Source: Coprinopsis marcescibilis
Lineage: Eukaryota; Basidiomycota; Agaricomycetes; Agaricales; Psathyrellaceae
Length of the DNA stretch: 10,216 nt
NCBI GenBank assembly: GCA_004369085.1
Contig: ML210570.1
Span: forward strand, 4,768 to 14,983
Reading direction: 5' to 3'
Each line of letters begins with the position of its first letter. Positions within the stretch are counted from its first letter, which is position 1. Shown here in pieces: positions 1 to 7,894 of the stretch. Below the pieces are notes generated by a model. It was given only the letters and a program-made list of their open reading frames with translations, had not been told where the DNA came from and ran no database searches. Made by a program: the position numbers and the translations under genes.

Positions 1-867
1 GGCGATGGGGACTTCAATGGAGTCGGTGATACTGAGGGAATTCGAGAATCTGCTAAGGATCACAGTGTCGATCAATCACAGATTGACGATGTTAGTCCAT
101 GGCATGGTCCCAGACTCACTGCATTTGTACAAATGGGCTTAACGCACGGTATGTTCTGTCTATGTCCCAGATGTTTGCAAGTTTCTGGGTTAAATGCCAT
201 TTTAGTAACCAAGTATCCCTCCAGTCTTGATGACCTGTCTCACCACCGCCTTGTACGAGAACCAAGGCTCAAGGCTGCGCTTCTGGAGTATTTATTTTCT
301 CTCCACCACCCAGACCAGCCCATCTCACCAAACATCTCGGACAAAGTCGCCTTCACTGGTAAAATTCGGGTTTACCACTCCGCTTCAGCACACTTTTATG
401 CCCCGAGCGATGCATGTGGGGATGGGGGTATGCAGAGGCAGGTGATCCGTTCCAATCCCAACTGGAAGGGAAGGCCTAGATACGACACCATATTTGTGAC
501 TCACGATGGACCTTCAGCTATCTGCGGCATGAAGGTTGCACAGGTCCGACTCTTCTTCACTTACACTGACATGGAGACAGGTGAGGCACATCCCTGTGCC
601 CTGGTGGATTGGTTCAGTACAGTGGGGGATAAGCCTGACCCCATAACCGGTATGTGGGTTGTTGAGCGGAACACACAATATTCCGATCGTCAGCTCTCTG
701 TCATTTCTCTTCGATCCATTGTTCGGGGAGCTCACCTTGTTCCAGTGTACGGGAATGGTGTATTACCTGAACTATTTTCTTTCACAACCTCACTCGAGGC
801 GTTTAAGAGATACTTTGTTAACCCATACGTAGATCACCATACCCATGAACTTCTATCTGATTTGTAG
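1..867 (+). CDS. C-terminal part of a Plavaka-type transposon protein (5'-truncated by window edge)
   Basis: The frame is open from base 1. I model two exons, 1-148 and 206-867, joined by a 57-nt intron, ending in TAG at 865-867. The N-terminal visible part is acidic and disordered. Then comes a block with YHSASAHFYAPSD and a Gly-Gly-Met, a PRYDTIFV strand, VAQVRLFFTYTDM, PCALVDWF, DPITGMWVVE, SLRSIVRGAHLVPVYG, and a final RYFVNPYVDHHTHEL. This order is what I know from the C-terminal end of Plavaka-type transposase proteins of Agaricomycetes, DDE/RNase H-fold enzymes thought to move DNA by cut-and-paste. The catalytic domain would lie upstream of the window, so activity cannot be judged. The visible part has no stop or frameshift. 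Family assignment is from motif memory; the coding call is firmer than the family name. Confidence 0.8.
   Translation, partial: GDGDFNGVGDTEGIRESAKDHSVDQSQIDDVSPWHGPRLTAFVQMGLTHGMFCLCPRCLQVSGLNAILVTKYPSSLDDLSHHRLVREPRLKAALLEYLFSLHHPDQPISPNISDKVAFTGKIRVYHSASAHFYAPSDACGDGGMQRQVIRSNPNWKGRPRYDTIFVTHDGPSAICGMKVAQVRLFFTYTDMETGEAHPCALVDWFSTVGDKPDPITGMWVVERNTQYSDRQLSVISLRSIVRGAHLVPVYGNGVLPELFSFTTSLEAFKRYFVNPYVDHHTHELLSDL
149..205 (+). other. Intron in the first transposase fragment
   Basis: GTATGT donor at 149 and TTTTAG acceptor ending at 205, with a TTAAAT branch-like sequence near 191. It is 57 nt long, a multiple of three, and has no stop, so the reading frame also runs through it unspliced. Removal joins codon GTA across the junction and gives a run (Val-Thr-Lys-Tyr-Pro) that fits the family better than the retained, cysteine-rich translation. 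Confidence 0.65.
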
Positions 868-2163
868 TATCTATGTACTCTTATTTACTGGTACATTTCT
901 CAACAGTGCCAATAGCGACTTTCGGCTGCTTTCGGACATTTCGACTTCGCGACCTACCAGATGTGAATATGTGGGAAAAGTCCGTATGTAATCGGGCCTT
1001 TTGCTGATGAATGGAAGAAGTCTATCGGGGATCCAAAATATCGAAGCTCCAAGTCGCCAAAGACAGAACAAGAGGTCAGTCTGAAAGAGACATGTTTTCC
1101 AAGGTCCAGGGAAGTACTTTCCCCAAAGCAATCGATAAGCCATCGATGCTGAACGACGGCCGCGGGAATCAAGCAGGGGAGATGGCTACAGGTCAGCGTC
1201 TAGTAGTAGGTGGATTGGTGCTGCCTCAGATTGAGACCAAAACCGGGATGGAGGTCACCATCCGGGGAGGAAGGGCGGTGTTCTTGATTTTGACATTAGG
1301 ATTTGGTGCTGGGATCGCGGCGATGACGGCCTGCATTTTGGTTATGATCGTCCTAATGCATACCCTGCCATTTGGGATCGTTCGTGCCAGTACTTCCGCT
1401 CTCGGGGATAAAATACAGGGCCTTGACCGATTCGAAACCCTCCCTCAGGCGGGCTGAATCGAGCCCAGGAGATCGGCCTCACTATGTACATTGTGCGCCA
1501 TTGCATCAGACCTTAAAGTTCTAGTAGGTTAGTTAGTATACAACAAAGGAATAATTTATTTACCTGGCCACAGCCACAAAGTCTTGAAGAAACAGGCACA
1601 ATGCATATATCCTTGATTTGGAGGGATTGAGAATTATCGGCACTCGGAGAAGCATAACATGAACAAGAACCGCCTTGCTTCGCTACGGCATCCAGGAATT
1701 GAGGAAATATATTTCGGCATTGCCCACAACAGACTTCAAAAATTTCCGCGTGTACGATACCATTGTAACTTGCTGTGCTCGAGGTTCTCCAGCGTGAATC
1801 AGTCAACATGTTTACAAAGCAACAAGACACAACCTCACCTCAGGACGCATTTCGGGGAAAGGTTCAACCTTGGGCTGGCAGTGCACATAGGGCACTCAAC
1901 CATCAGTTGCTCTTCCTAAAGAGGGAAAAAGTGTTCGTTCTCCGAGTCCGTCAACCCAGACGAGGAGGGTTGCACTGGGAGCAACTTATGGGTGATGCTT
2001 TCAGCACCTCATAGGCGCGGAACGTAACGGTTAGCATGTCAACGAGGGAGGTGCTGGATTGCTACTGACATACGGTAATACCAAGCACATAAAAGGAGAG
2101 AGTGGCAGCCCTGGGCTAGGGCACCCAACTTCATTACAGGCAATCAGCCCCACTGCTCAGTGA
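868..2163. other. Stretch without a convincing gene
   Basis: I see no recognisable protein here. Two weak candidates: a plus-strand frame at 1011-1457 (148 codons), whose residues about 86-122 form one long hydrophobic, membrane-like segment; and a minus-strand frame at 1513-1830 (105 codons), rich in cysteine (Cys-Cys-Gly-Gln-Cys, then Cys-Ser-Cys and Cys-Gly-Cys), ending its best part beside a GTAAAT donor-like site near 1563. Neither has an identifiable domain, and the second has no signal peptide. No transposon ends were recognised after the first transposase fragment. Confidence 0.4.
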
Positions 2164-2277
2164 CCTATACCACCTACGCCAAATCCAGATGCCCAAAGAT
2201 ACTTTGAAACTGTGAATCGAAGGTTCTTCCATTCAGGAAATGAGAACGAACCTGCAACCATCGAGAAAGCTCGCTGA
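2164..2277 (+). pseudogene. Exon-like fragment, unrecognised protein
   Basis: A short open stretch reads PIPPTPNPDAQRYFETVNRR and continues FFHSGNENEPATIEKAR before TGA at 2275-2277. Its composition (proline leader, then a mixed amphipathic segment) looks coding. It lies on the same strand just upstream of the coiled-coil exon at 2391-2777, so it may be an earlier exon of that gene. After the TGA the frame stays readable (KCISRGAR) up to a GTGACT donor-like site at 2301, so the stop may be a point mutation, for example of an arginine CGA codon. I could not find a splice connection with matching phase to the next exon. The protein is not recognised. Confidence 0.3.
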
Positions 2278-2390
2278 AAGTGCATCAGCCGGGGTGCTCG
2301 GTGACTGTCATGGTGTTTATTCACCCGCAGCCATTGGTACGTCCATGTCCGTATTTTGGTTGATAGTCAGTTTATTTTGATATAATAATA

Positions 2391-2777
2391 GTACAAGCGC
2401 CCTCTGCCACGTCGGTCTCGAGAGCGATAGTCCGACCTGGCCATCAACCTGACGGACAGGAAGCCTCACATAAGCAGATTCGGGCCTTAAAAGCTGCTGA
2501 GCAATGCTTGAAGAAGAAACTAGATTGTAAAGAAGAGGAGATCAAGGACCTCAAGGCTGAAATACAAACAGCCAAGCGGGAGTACGAAGAGATGGAGGGC
2601 AAGGTTGACAGAGCTGACGAGCGGTTTGAGAGCCTACAAAAGGAAAATGAACAATATTGGCGTTGGTGGTTAAACAAGATTCAGTTCACAAAATTATTAC
2701 TCAGCATGGACCATGACTCCAACCCTCGACACAGCCGCGAAATAGCTCAGGAGATTCAGAGACACTATCTAAATTAG
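2391..2777 (+). CDS. Coiled-coil protein, C-terminal exon
   Basis: The frame is open upstream to about 2391 and ends at TAG 2775-2777. An acceptor-like AATAATAG lies at 2384-2391, but the start of the exon is uncertain. From about 2457 the sequence encodes roughly 65 residues of charged alpha-helical heptads (KKKLDCKEEEIKDLKAEIQ and onward), a clear coiled coil. A compact tail follows, ENEQYWRWWLNKIQFTKLLL, then a short polar end. The tail with paired Trp and FTKLLL resembles the C-terminus of hypothetical coiled-coil proteins I associate with Agaricomycetes, but no function is known to me. It could be a pseudogene fragment, since the upstream exons cannot be joined cleanly. The coding call is fairly good; function is unknown. 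Confidence 0.55.
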   Translation, partial: VQAPSATSVSRAIVRPGHQPDGQEASHKQIRALKAAEQCLKKKLDCKEEEIKDLKAEIQTAKREYEEMEGKVDRADERFESLQKENEQYWRWWLNKIQFTKLLLSMDHDSNPRHSREIAQEIQRHYLN

Positions 2778-3050
2778 GAGTTGATATAGCTGATACCTCA
2801 CATCTCCGGCTTATTGCTGATAGATATAGATTGTGTTCGATTCACATTCAAATTTCAGCGTGTATCTAAAGACATGCTTCAAAGGGCGAGCTAGCTGAAC
2901 GCGATGGAGACACTGAATGAATTGTGGAGAAGGGGGCGGCGGCCAGTGAGAGGTCGATGGTGCCGATGGCGATGGCAGGAAGACCCGGAGCTGAGATATA
3001 ATAGCTTAAAAAGAATGCCAAGATGATGAGGCAAAGGGAAAGTCCTTTGG
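2778..3050. other. Spacer between convergent genes
   Basis: This stretch separates the ends of the plus-strand coiled-coil exon and the minus-strand gene 3051-4076, so it should hold both 3' untranslated regions. I see no open frame of note. The sequence TTGATATAGCTGATA followed by ATAGATATAGA near 2780-2830 is AT-rich. A G/C-rich patch at 2931-2965 contains a GGCGGCGGCC run. No clear function. Confidence 0.3.
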
Positions 3051-4076
3051 CTACAATGTCATAGAACTGCTGGAAGTGGCTCCTCCTGTCGGTTTGTCAA
3101 GAGCCTCGTTGAGCCACTTCTCGGTCAATTGGTGTCGTCGCTTCTCAACGCCTACAAAGTGGTTAAATAAGATCAATGGAAAAGTGCTGCCACTCACCCT
3201 TCTGCATTTCAAGATGGAATAGAAGGACATGAGTTCTCCGAGGATCCTGAGGAGACCATTGCTTCCTTGCACGCTGTATCAGCTTCTCCCCCACCAGAAT
3301 CTTCGGTTGATGCTCTTGTTGGATTCGGGACAGCTGTTGGTCTCCAATTTCGTGGAGGTGTTGAGCGGTGTCCTTCTGAGATGCATATTGAGCATAGATT
3401 TGCATGGTATTTGAAATGTCATCTTTGGATAAGCTGTCAAGGGCAATATCAATATCTGCATCGTTACTAATGTCCGCGCTGTGGCTGTTGATGTTGCATA
3501 CTGTCAGCGGTAGCAGCGATCCTGCCAAGCGAGGTCGAGGTTGAGCTGTATCCTGGTTGTATAGTATTGAGCCAATTTCTGCATCTGGTCTCTGTGCCCA
3601 ATCAGGATTATTCAGAGGCTGGCCAGCCCTAAAGGTGTGGTCGTCGAAAAGGGGATCCAGTGTACGTGCATTGCACTCTGAAGGCCAAGGACCCCCTCTA
3701 ACTCGAGCCATGTCCTTGGTTGTGTTCAAACCATCTATGGACACAAACAAAGATGTTGACATTGCGTATTTCTGGCCCTGACGGTCAGGGGGCAAGTCTA
3801 GGGGATAATCAGGAGGCGTAGGAGGCATATCCGAGTTATCTGTGCTTGTAGTAGCGTCCTTGGGGATGTAAATATACGCAGACAAGGGATGGAAAGGAGG
3901 GGACTCACTGAGAACGTTAGAGTGTTGGAGAGCGAGGAGGGCATGCTCCCAATGCTTTCGTCGGAACTGCGCAATTTAACGGATGGTTGTCTGGACCGGG
4001 GCAACAGGTCGGAGTATGGCACACCGTTCCTTCGAGGCGATGGGGTGATGTCTGTGTCTCGTATTATAGCTTCCAT
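3051..4076 (-). CDS. Apparently intact three-exon gene, unrecognised 309-residue protein
   Basis: Exons on the minus strand are 4076-3909, 3858-3198 and 3151-3051. The introns are 50 nt (GTGAGT donor, CCAAG acceptor) and 46 nt (GTGAGT donor, TTTAAC branch site, TTTGTAG acceptor). Phases match exactly (0, then 1), giving 930 nt: 309 codons plus TAG. The start is an ATG in CAACATGG context; an in-frame ATG at 4175 would add 33 residues. Residues 1-100 look disordered (SPRR, Ser-rich, a PPTPPDYPLDLPPD proline patch). The middle is acidic and Asn/Asp-rich. The C-terminal third is helical and charged (QYASQKDTAQHLHEIGDQQL, EKLIQRARKQ, VEKRRHQLTEKWLNEALD) and ends in a Ser/Thr tail. No signal peptide, membrane segment or known domain is seen. 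Intact splicing and no stops suggest selection. Function is not recognised. Confidence 0.7.
3152..3197 (-). other. Intron 2 of the 309-residue gene
   Basis: It starts GTGAGTGGCA and ends CTTTGTAG on the minus strand, 46 nt, with TTTAAC as branch site about 15 nt before the acceptor. The phase is 1: G from exon 2 plus GC from exon 3 restores a glycine codon. Confidence 0.75.
3859..3908 (-). other. Intron 1 of the 309-residue gene
   Basis: On the minus strand it starts GTGAGTCCCC and ends ATCCCCAAG, 50 nt. It lies between codons (phase 0): exon 1 is exactly 56 codons and exon 2 resumes with GAC (Asp). Confidence 0.7.
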
Positions 4077-5312
4077 GTTGCGGTGGCTGGGTTGAGGGGA
4101 TGGGACTAGATGGAGCTGAAAAAGTTGCTGTCGGTGGCGGAATAAAAGAGAAGCAGTACTGGGAAGTGGACACACACCCTTTTAATGTAGCAACGTCACA
4201 TTGAACATGTGACATTGTTCTGGAGCTAAAATAGGATGAGGCTCAGGATAAGGTTGCGTTCTGAGCTGAGTAGAGGACAAATACAGGCTTGTTCCTGTCA
4301 GTTCATCATTTATAGCACTGCAAACACTCCTCTTTATCCAGCAATGCTGCCAGAATGTTACTCTGGGAATCCAGCACACACGTGGTTGCTATCTTTCATG
4401 ATGGCAGTTCCGAAGATTGCTTTCCACTAGGTGCACCTGCTTCAATTCCAGTGCCTGGTTCAATAGTGCTACATCCTCGCTATAGTACACTAAGTAGTAA
4501 TTGATTTGTGGTTCAAGGAGCGAGCCTGATGAGACAGAACCAAACGCCAAGAGCATGTGCATTCAGAAAAAAACATCCCCTAAAAGCCCCTCAAGAGGGC
4601 CGTTCCGTTGAGGTGGGTCTGTTCCAAGGGTCTGAAAAAAATGGACCCTCTGGGTATTGTATGTGGCCAGGGCATGCTAAGATGGGGTTCACCTGGACGA
4701 AAAGGCCAGTGAGATGATTGAGCAAGTCTCCATCCTATCCAGATTCCGCGACGATTCATTTAGACTCCACGGCGGTGCATTCCGGTTCCGGAATGTGGTC
4801 AATTGGGATAAAAAACTTGTGAAGCACCGAGTCAGCGATGTCGCAACATGCTGCGCCATCGTGAGCGTCGTGGTGTAAGCCATCGTGTATTCGCCACTTC
4901 GTAGACTCCAGAAACCTCACACTGGCCCCAGCTCTAGAAGAGAACAAATGACAGCTAGTAGGGATTACTATTGGGAAGCCATGTGCGTTCGGTGGTTCCG
5001 CTGTTCTGGCAGTTGCATTTTTTCACATTTTCCGTGATACTCAAGTCGTGGGATCTAAACTTTCATATAGATGTTGGCATTCTCCAGACTCTACATCGAT
5101 GCTTTGGCAGCTTTGCCAGTGGATAACCAACTCGGCAACTCTCAGCTTCAAAAAGGGAGCCATTACCCTGGATTTTGGGTTCATTATGCCTTATCCCTTG
5201 AAATGGGTATTTGGACAACGTCAATCATGATTGTATCGTACAAACAATGCCTGGTGTCTGAACCAGATGTTCTGTATCACTTCCTCACCCAGGTCCTCTC
5301 AAGCCAACCAGC
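4077..5312. other. Stretch without a clear gene; upstream region of the minus-strand gene
   Basis: The part next to 4076 should hold the promoter of the minus-strand gene; a TTTTATT run lies near 4140 and an inverted repeat at 4196-4212. Beyond that, only weak frames are seen. One minus-strand frame at 4756-4947 has a histidine- and cysteine-bearing run (HDGLHHDAHDGAACCDIAD) that looks protein-like but is unrecognised. A plus-strand frame at 5071-5379 (102 codons) reads like protein near YKQCLVSEPDVLYHFLTQ and may be an upstream exon of the transposase gene that follows. Nothing here is firm. Confidence 0.35.
4196..4212. repeat. Short inverted repeat upstream of the minus-strand gene
   Basis: TCACAT and ATGTGA are separated by 5 nt (TGAAC). 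It sits about 120 nt upstream of the ATG at 4076. This is the shape of a dimeric transcription-factor site, but a 6-nt match also arises often by chance. Confidence 0.25.
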
Positions 5313-5660
5313 ATGGCTCATCATCGGCCTTCTGATGTTTACCCTCCCATCTCCCAAGCAGAGGCAGGTGCTGGGCTAACTTGGCGGAGAGACCATGTCC
5401 TAAAGATTCATGAGTATTTATCAACATTGATTGCTTCAATGTGTCCCGATGACTCCCATGAGCTAACACCGCTTCCCAAGCTGACCCATCGACAGCCAGA
5501 GAAGCCCAGTTTGTTGTCAAGCGTAGTGGGGCAGTCAATGATCGCGATAGTGCACAGTTCCTTGCAAGGGTAGCCTGTGAGTGTCTTTTCCCCTACATAT
5601 TTGAGAGGTTCAATAGATGGGGTATTCGCAGAGACCCCAGCTTGGCGCGATACCAATCTC
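5313..5660 (+). pseudogene. Probable N-terminal coding fragments of the second transposon gene
   Basis: Two overlapping frames look coding in succession. In 5313-5480 one frame reads TWRRDHVLKIHEYLSTLIAS and CPDDSHELTPLPK. From about 5481 a different frame takes over with AREAQFVVKRSGAVNDRDSA, QFLARVACECLFPYIFERFN and RWGIRRDPSLARYQ, up to 5660. The first frame hits TAG at 5571-5573, while the second avoids it. The switch is explained by a one-base indel near 5480 or a short intron (CTAAC branch at 5463-5467, CCCAAG acceptor at 5480), but I found no donor with matching phase and normal length. A donor-like GTGGAT at 5661 connects in phase to 5731. The protein segment is not recognised. Membership of the downstream transposase gene is inferred from strand and phase. 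Confidence 0.35.
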
Positions 5661-5730
5661 GTGGATCCCACCAATCCGATTGTTGCACAACTCGCAACCT
5701 CCAATCCTTTGGCAACCAATTCTCTGGCAG

Positions 5731-6090
5731 TCCCGCATGAAACACAACCCCGGATTGACCCTCTACAAGACATCGTGCTTCCGAGTAGCCCAGCGCCATT
5801 GTATAAGACTTTGGACCCCCACAATCCCATCGATGGCATCAAGGGAGGTTCTGTTCATTCGGGATCAACAACAATCGGACGCCAACACCCTATCTATTTT
5901 GTGATCAACTCCTCAGACGAAACCCTCCCTACCTATCTCGGATCGGACAGTGATGGATACAATAGTTCGGACTCAGAAGTGGACGGCAGCTCTGAGGATT
6001 CCCCAGTCGCCGCGTTACAAAGCCCCGTTATAATGGTTGGTGGTTTGGGTGCCGCATTTAGCTCCATAGCACTGGGTGCCAAACTGGACA
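5731..6090 (+). CDS. Disordered acidic exon of the second transposon gene
   Basis: The exon starts after CTCTGGCAG and ends at an excellent GTAAGT donor at 6091. It reads PHETQPRIDPLQDIV at the start. A Ser/Asp-rich acidic stretch follows at about 5910-6010 (SDSDGYNSSDSEVDGSSEDS), then a small hydrophobic patch (IMVGGLGAAFSSIALGAKL). Acidic disordered N-termini ahead of the catalytic part are common in large fungal transposases. The same frame is also open back to 5577 without splicing, so the left border is uncertain. Codon 6090 is completed across the intron by 6143-6144. Confidence 0.45.
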
Positions 6091-6142
6091 GTAAGTGTGT
6101 GGTTGTAGCATAGTCAGTGACATATGTGACCTTGTTGAATAG

Positions 6143-6362
6143 ATGTACTGCGGAGCCTTAGTCTCTCCGGAAGCTAGACTGGAGGAACTGGAGGGGATGG
6201 TAGTAGTGTTGGTGGTAGCAGTGTTGGAGGTAGCAGTGCTGGGGGTGCTGGTGGCAGGCAAGGGGCCAACGATAATAACATCGGCAGCGATCGACACAAT
6301 AAAGGAAAACAAAAGGAAGAGCCTGAGACAGATGAAGAAACCGACTCGGATGTATACAACAA
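6143..6362 (+). pseudogene. Gly/Ser-rich linker exon with an in-frame stop
   Basis: With the 52-nt intron 6091-6142 removed, the frame runs through TAG at 6175-6177 and then into a Gly/Ser repeat (GGDGSSVGGSSVGGSSAGGA), an Asn/Asp stretch, and a basic-to-acidic segment (RHNKGKQKEEPETDEETDSD). It ends at a GTGAGT donor at 6363. The stop could be a nonsense mutation. Alternatively, a weak acceptor at 6183-6184 has the right phase and would skip it. The segment is low-complexity and probably a flexible linker. Confidence 0.45.
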
Positions 6363-6523
6363 GTGAGTTGGTGGCAGAAGCATGTGGTGTGAATTCATCC
6401 CCTCTACAGGCCTTTTCATTTTGACCTTACTTCGGTCACACCCCCCACCAAGGCAATTCCAGCCATTGACAACATATATTCTGTGTCAATGTGCAATGTG
6501 AATGTGCTTAATCTCCTCGTTAG

Positions 6524-6544
6524 CGTCGCGAAGGCAGCGAAAAG
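6524..6544 (+). CDS. Possible 21-nt micro-exon
   Basis: It lies between a CTTAAT branch plus CTCGTTAG acceptor (ending 6523) and a GTAAGG donor (6545). Its 21 nt keep the phase-2 frame from 6362 through to 6655, encoding VAKAAK plus split codons on both sides. The call rests only on splice-site quality and phase. A competing acceptor at 6601 has a textbook CTAAC branch (6580-6584) but the wrong phase for this model. Confidence 0.35.
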
Positions 6545-6654
6545 GTAAGGTCACTCGCAGCTTTCTGGAAGCGCCCAACCTAACGCATATGTGATCCAAA
6601 GCAATCACTCTGGCTCAACCACCAGGGCCCCCTCCCCTGGATTTACATCACCAG

Positions 6655-7549
6655 CTTCGACGACACCAATCAGCAATTCACATCGACCAGCCGTGATTCC
6701 CAGGAACCCCTCGCCGAGCAACAACACCAGGATTCTGAGAACGCTCCGAGTCCTGTCCATGCAAAGCCTGCTGGAATTCGACCACAATACCTGAAGCCTT
6801 TTCCAAATAAAAGCTCGTTTCGCCTGGCAAACTGGTATTGGAATAGTGGGGACGAGAAGTCCCTCAAAGAGTTCCAGGATCTTCTGGGCATCCTTCGAAT
6901 GCCTGACTTTAACCTATCTGACGCCCTCAATACTGACTGGGCCAAGATTGTTCCTTCACTCGGAAAACAGCAACCAAAACACGTCGATGACAACATAGAG
7001 GATGAAGAAGAAGGGCACGCTGCCAAATCGGACGACAATGGAAAGCAGGATTCAGAGGAGTGGGTTGACGATGCTGGGTAGAGGACAACCCCTATTTCAA
7101 TCCGGGTGCCCTTCCATAAAGGAATGCATGGTGCAGGAGTTGAACACAGAGTAGTTGGGACTCTTCACCACCGAAGCATCATCGAGATCCTCAGAGACAA
7201 AGTCCGCAGTGAAACAGATGGCCCACATTTCCACTATCAACCCTATTACATGGACTGGGGCTCGGATGAAACGGACGGCTCTTCGACATCTTCTCGCGTC
7301 TACAGCGAGCTGTACACCTCCGATGCCTTTATGGAAGCTCATGAGGAGCTGCAACGCTCACCTCAGGTCCCAGGCTGCACCAGTGAACGCGTCATCGCGG
7401 GACTAATGTTCTGGTCTGACATGATCAAGCTCACTGAGTTTGGACCCACGAAATTATGGCCATGTTACATGTTTTTTGGTAACGAATCCAAATATAGGCA
7501 TGTCAAAACCAATCTTCATCTAGGGGAACACGTCGCATACTTTGACTCG
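6655..7549 (+). pseudogene. Plavaka-related transposase, N-terminal and central exon with nonsense codon
   Basis: One frame runs from about 6655 to a GTACAC donor at 7550, broken only by TAG at 7079-7081. In order: a Gln/Ser-rich leader; KPFPNKSSFRLANWYWNSGD with LLGILRMPDFN, the conserved start of this transposase type; an acidic stretch (NIEDEEEGHA); EEWVDDAG then TAG; TTPISIRVPFHKGMHG; HFHYQPYYMDW; ELYTSDAFMEAHEELQ; and the hallmark LMFWSDMIKLTEFG followed by KLWPCYMFFGNESKY and HVAYFDS. Relatives as I remember them carry Trp where the TAG sits (Asp-Ala-Gly-Trp), so TGG to TAG is likely. The Asp in Ser-Asp probably belongs to the DDE/RNase H catalytic set (inference). The same-frame continuation on both sides makes pseudogene status convincing. 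Confidence 0.8.
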
Positions 7550-7600
7550 GTACACTGAACTCTTGTCTCCCCTCACCACATCTGCTTAATTCCTTTCCAG

Positions 7601-7830
7601 CTCTCAGACGATTTCAAAGACTACCTTCGCAAACGGGCAGGCGGAAAACTGCCCCCAGCCGATTTGATAATGCATTGTGGACGAGAAATGTTTCACGCAC
7701 AGTGGGCCATCCTACTTGATCAAGATCTAATCGATGCGATGACGAACGGAGTTGTCCTTCTGTGTCACGATGGCATAGAACGTCGGTTTTACCCAAGAAT
7801 CTTCACATACTCCGCAGACTACCCAGAGAA
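7601..7830 (+). pseudogene. Transposase exon with LMHC..FHAQW and FTYSADYPEK motifs
   Basis: It begins after a 51-nt intron (7550-7600, TTAAT branch, TTTCCAG acceptor) and ends in phase 2 at a GTAAGC donor. Key runs are LSDDFKDYLRKRAGGKLPP, MHCGREMFHAQWAILLD, VVLLCHDGIERRFYPRIFTY and SADYPEK. These follow directly on the preceding exon in the family order. The exon itself has no stop or frameshift. In this family the region is part of the RNase H-fold core. It cannot be expressed as full-length protein because of the upstream TAG unless translation restarts or reads through. Confidence 0.82.
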
Positions 7831-7894
7831 GTAAGCAAACTCGACAAGTGACTACCGCAAGTAAATGGAACTCATATTTGTTTTTACTTCAAAG

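Noticed and set aside
149..205. CLCPRC cysteine motif like the transposase zinc knuckle, in the first fragment
   Set aside because: It lies inside a 57-nt stretch with consensus donor and acceptor, and the spliced protein fits the family better; the CPRC knuckle belongs far upstream in such proteins.
1011..1457. Membrane protein gene of 148 codons
   Set aside because: It has only one hydrophobic segment, no homology I recognise, and no splice structure; kept only as a note in the gene-poor stretch.
1480..1484. CACTA as a transposon terminus, also CACTA at 4488-4492 and TAGTG at 4464-4468
   Set aside because: Five-base words occur by chance several times in 10 kb; no longer inverted repeat or target-site duplication pairs them.
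6058..6424. Minus-strand Pro/Thr/Ser-rich frames opposite the linker exon
   Set aside because: They mirror the Gly/Ser repeat of the plus strand and lack splice or domain support.
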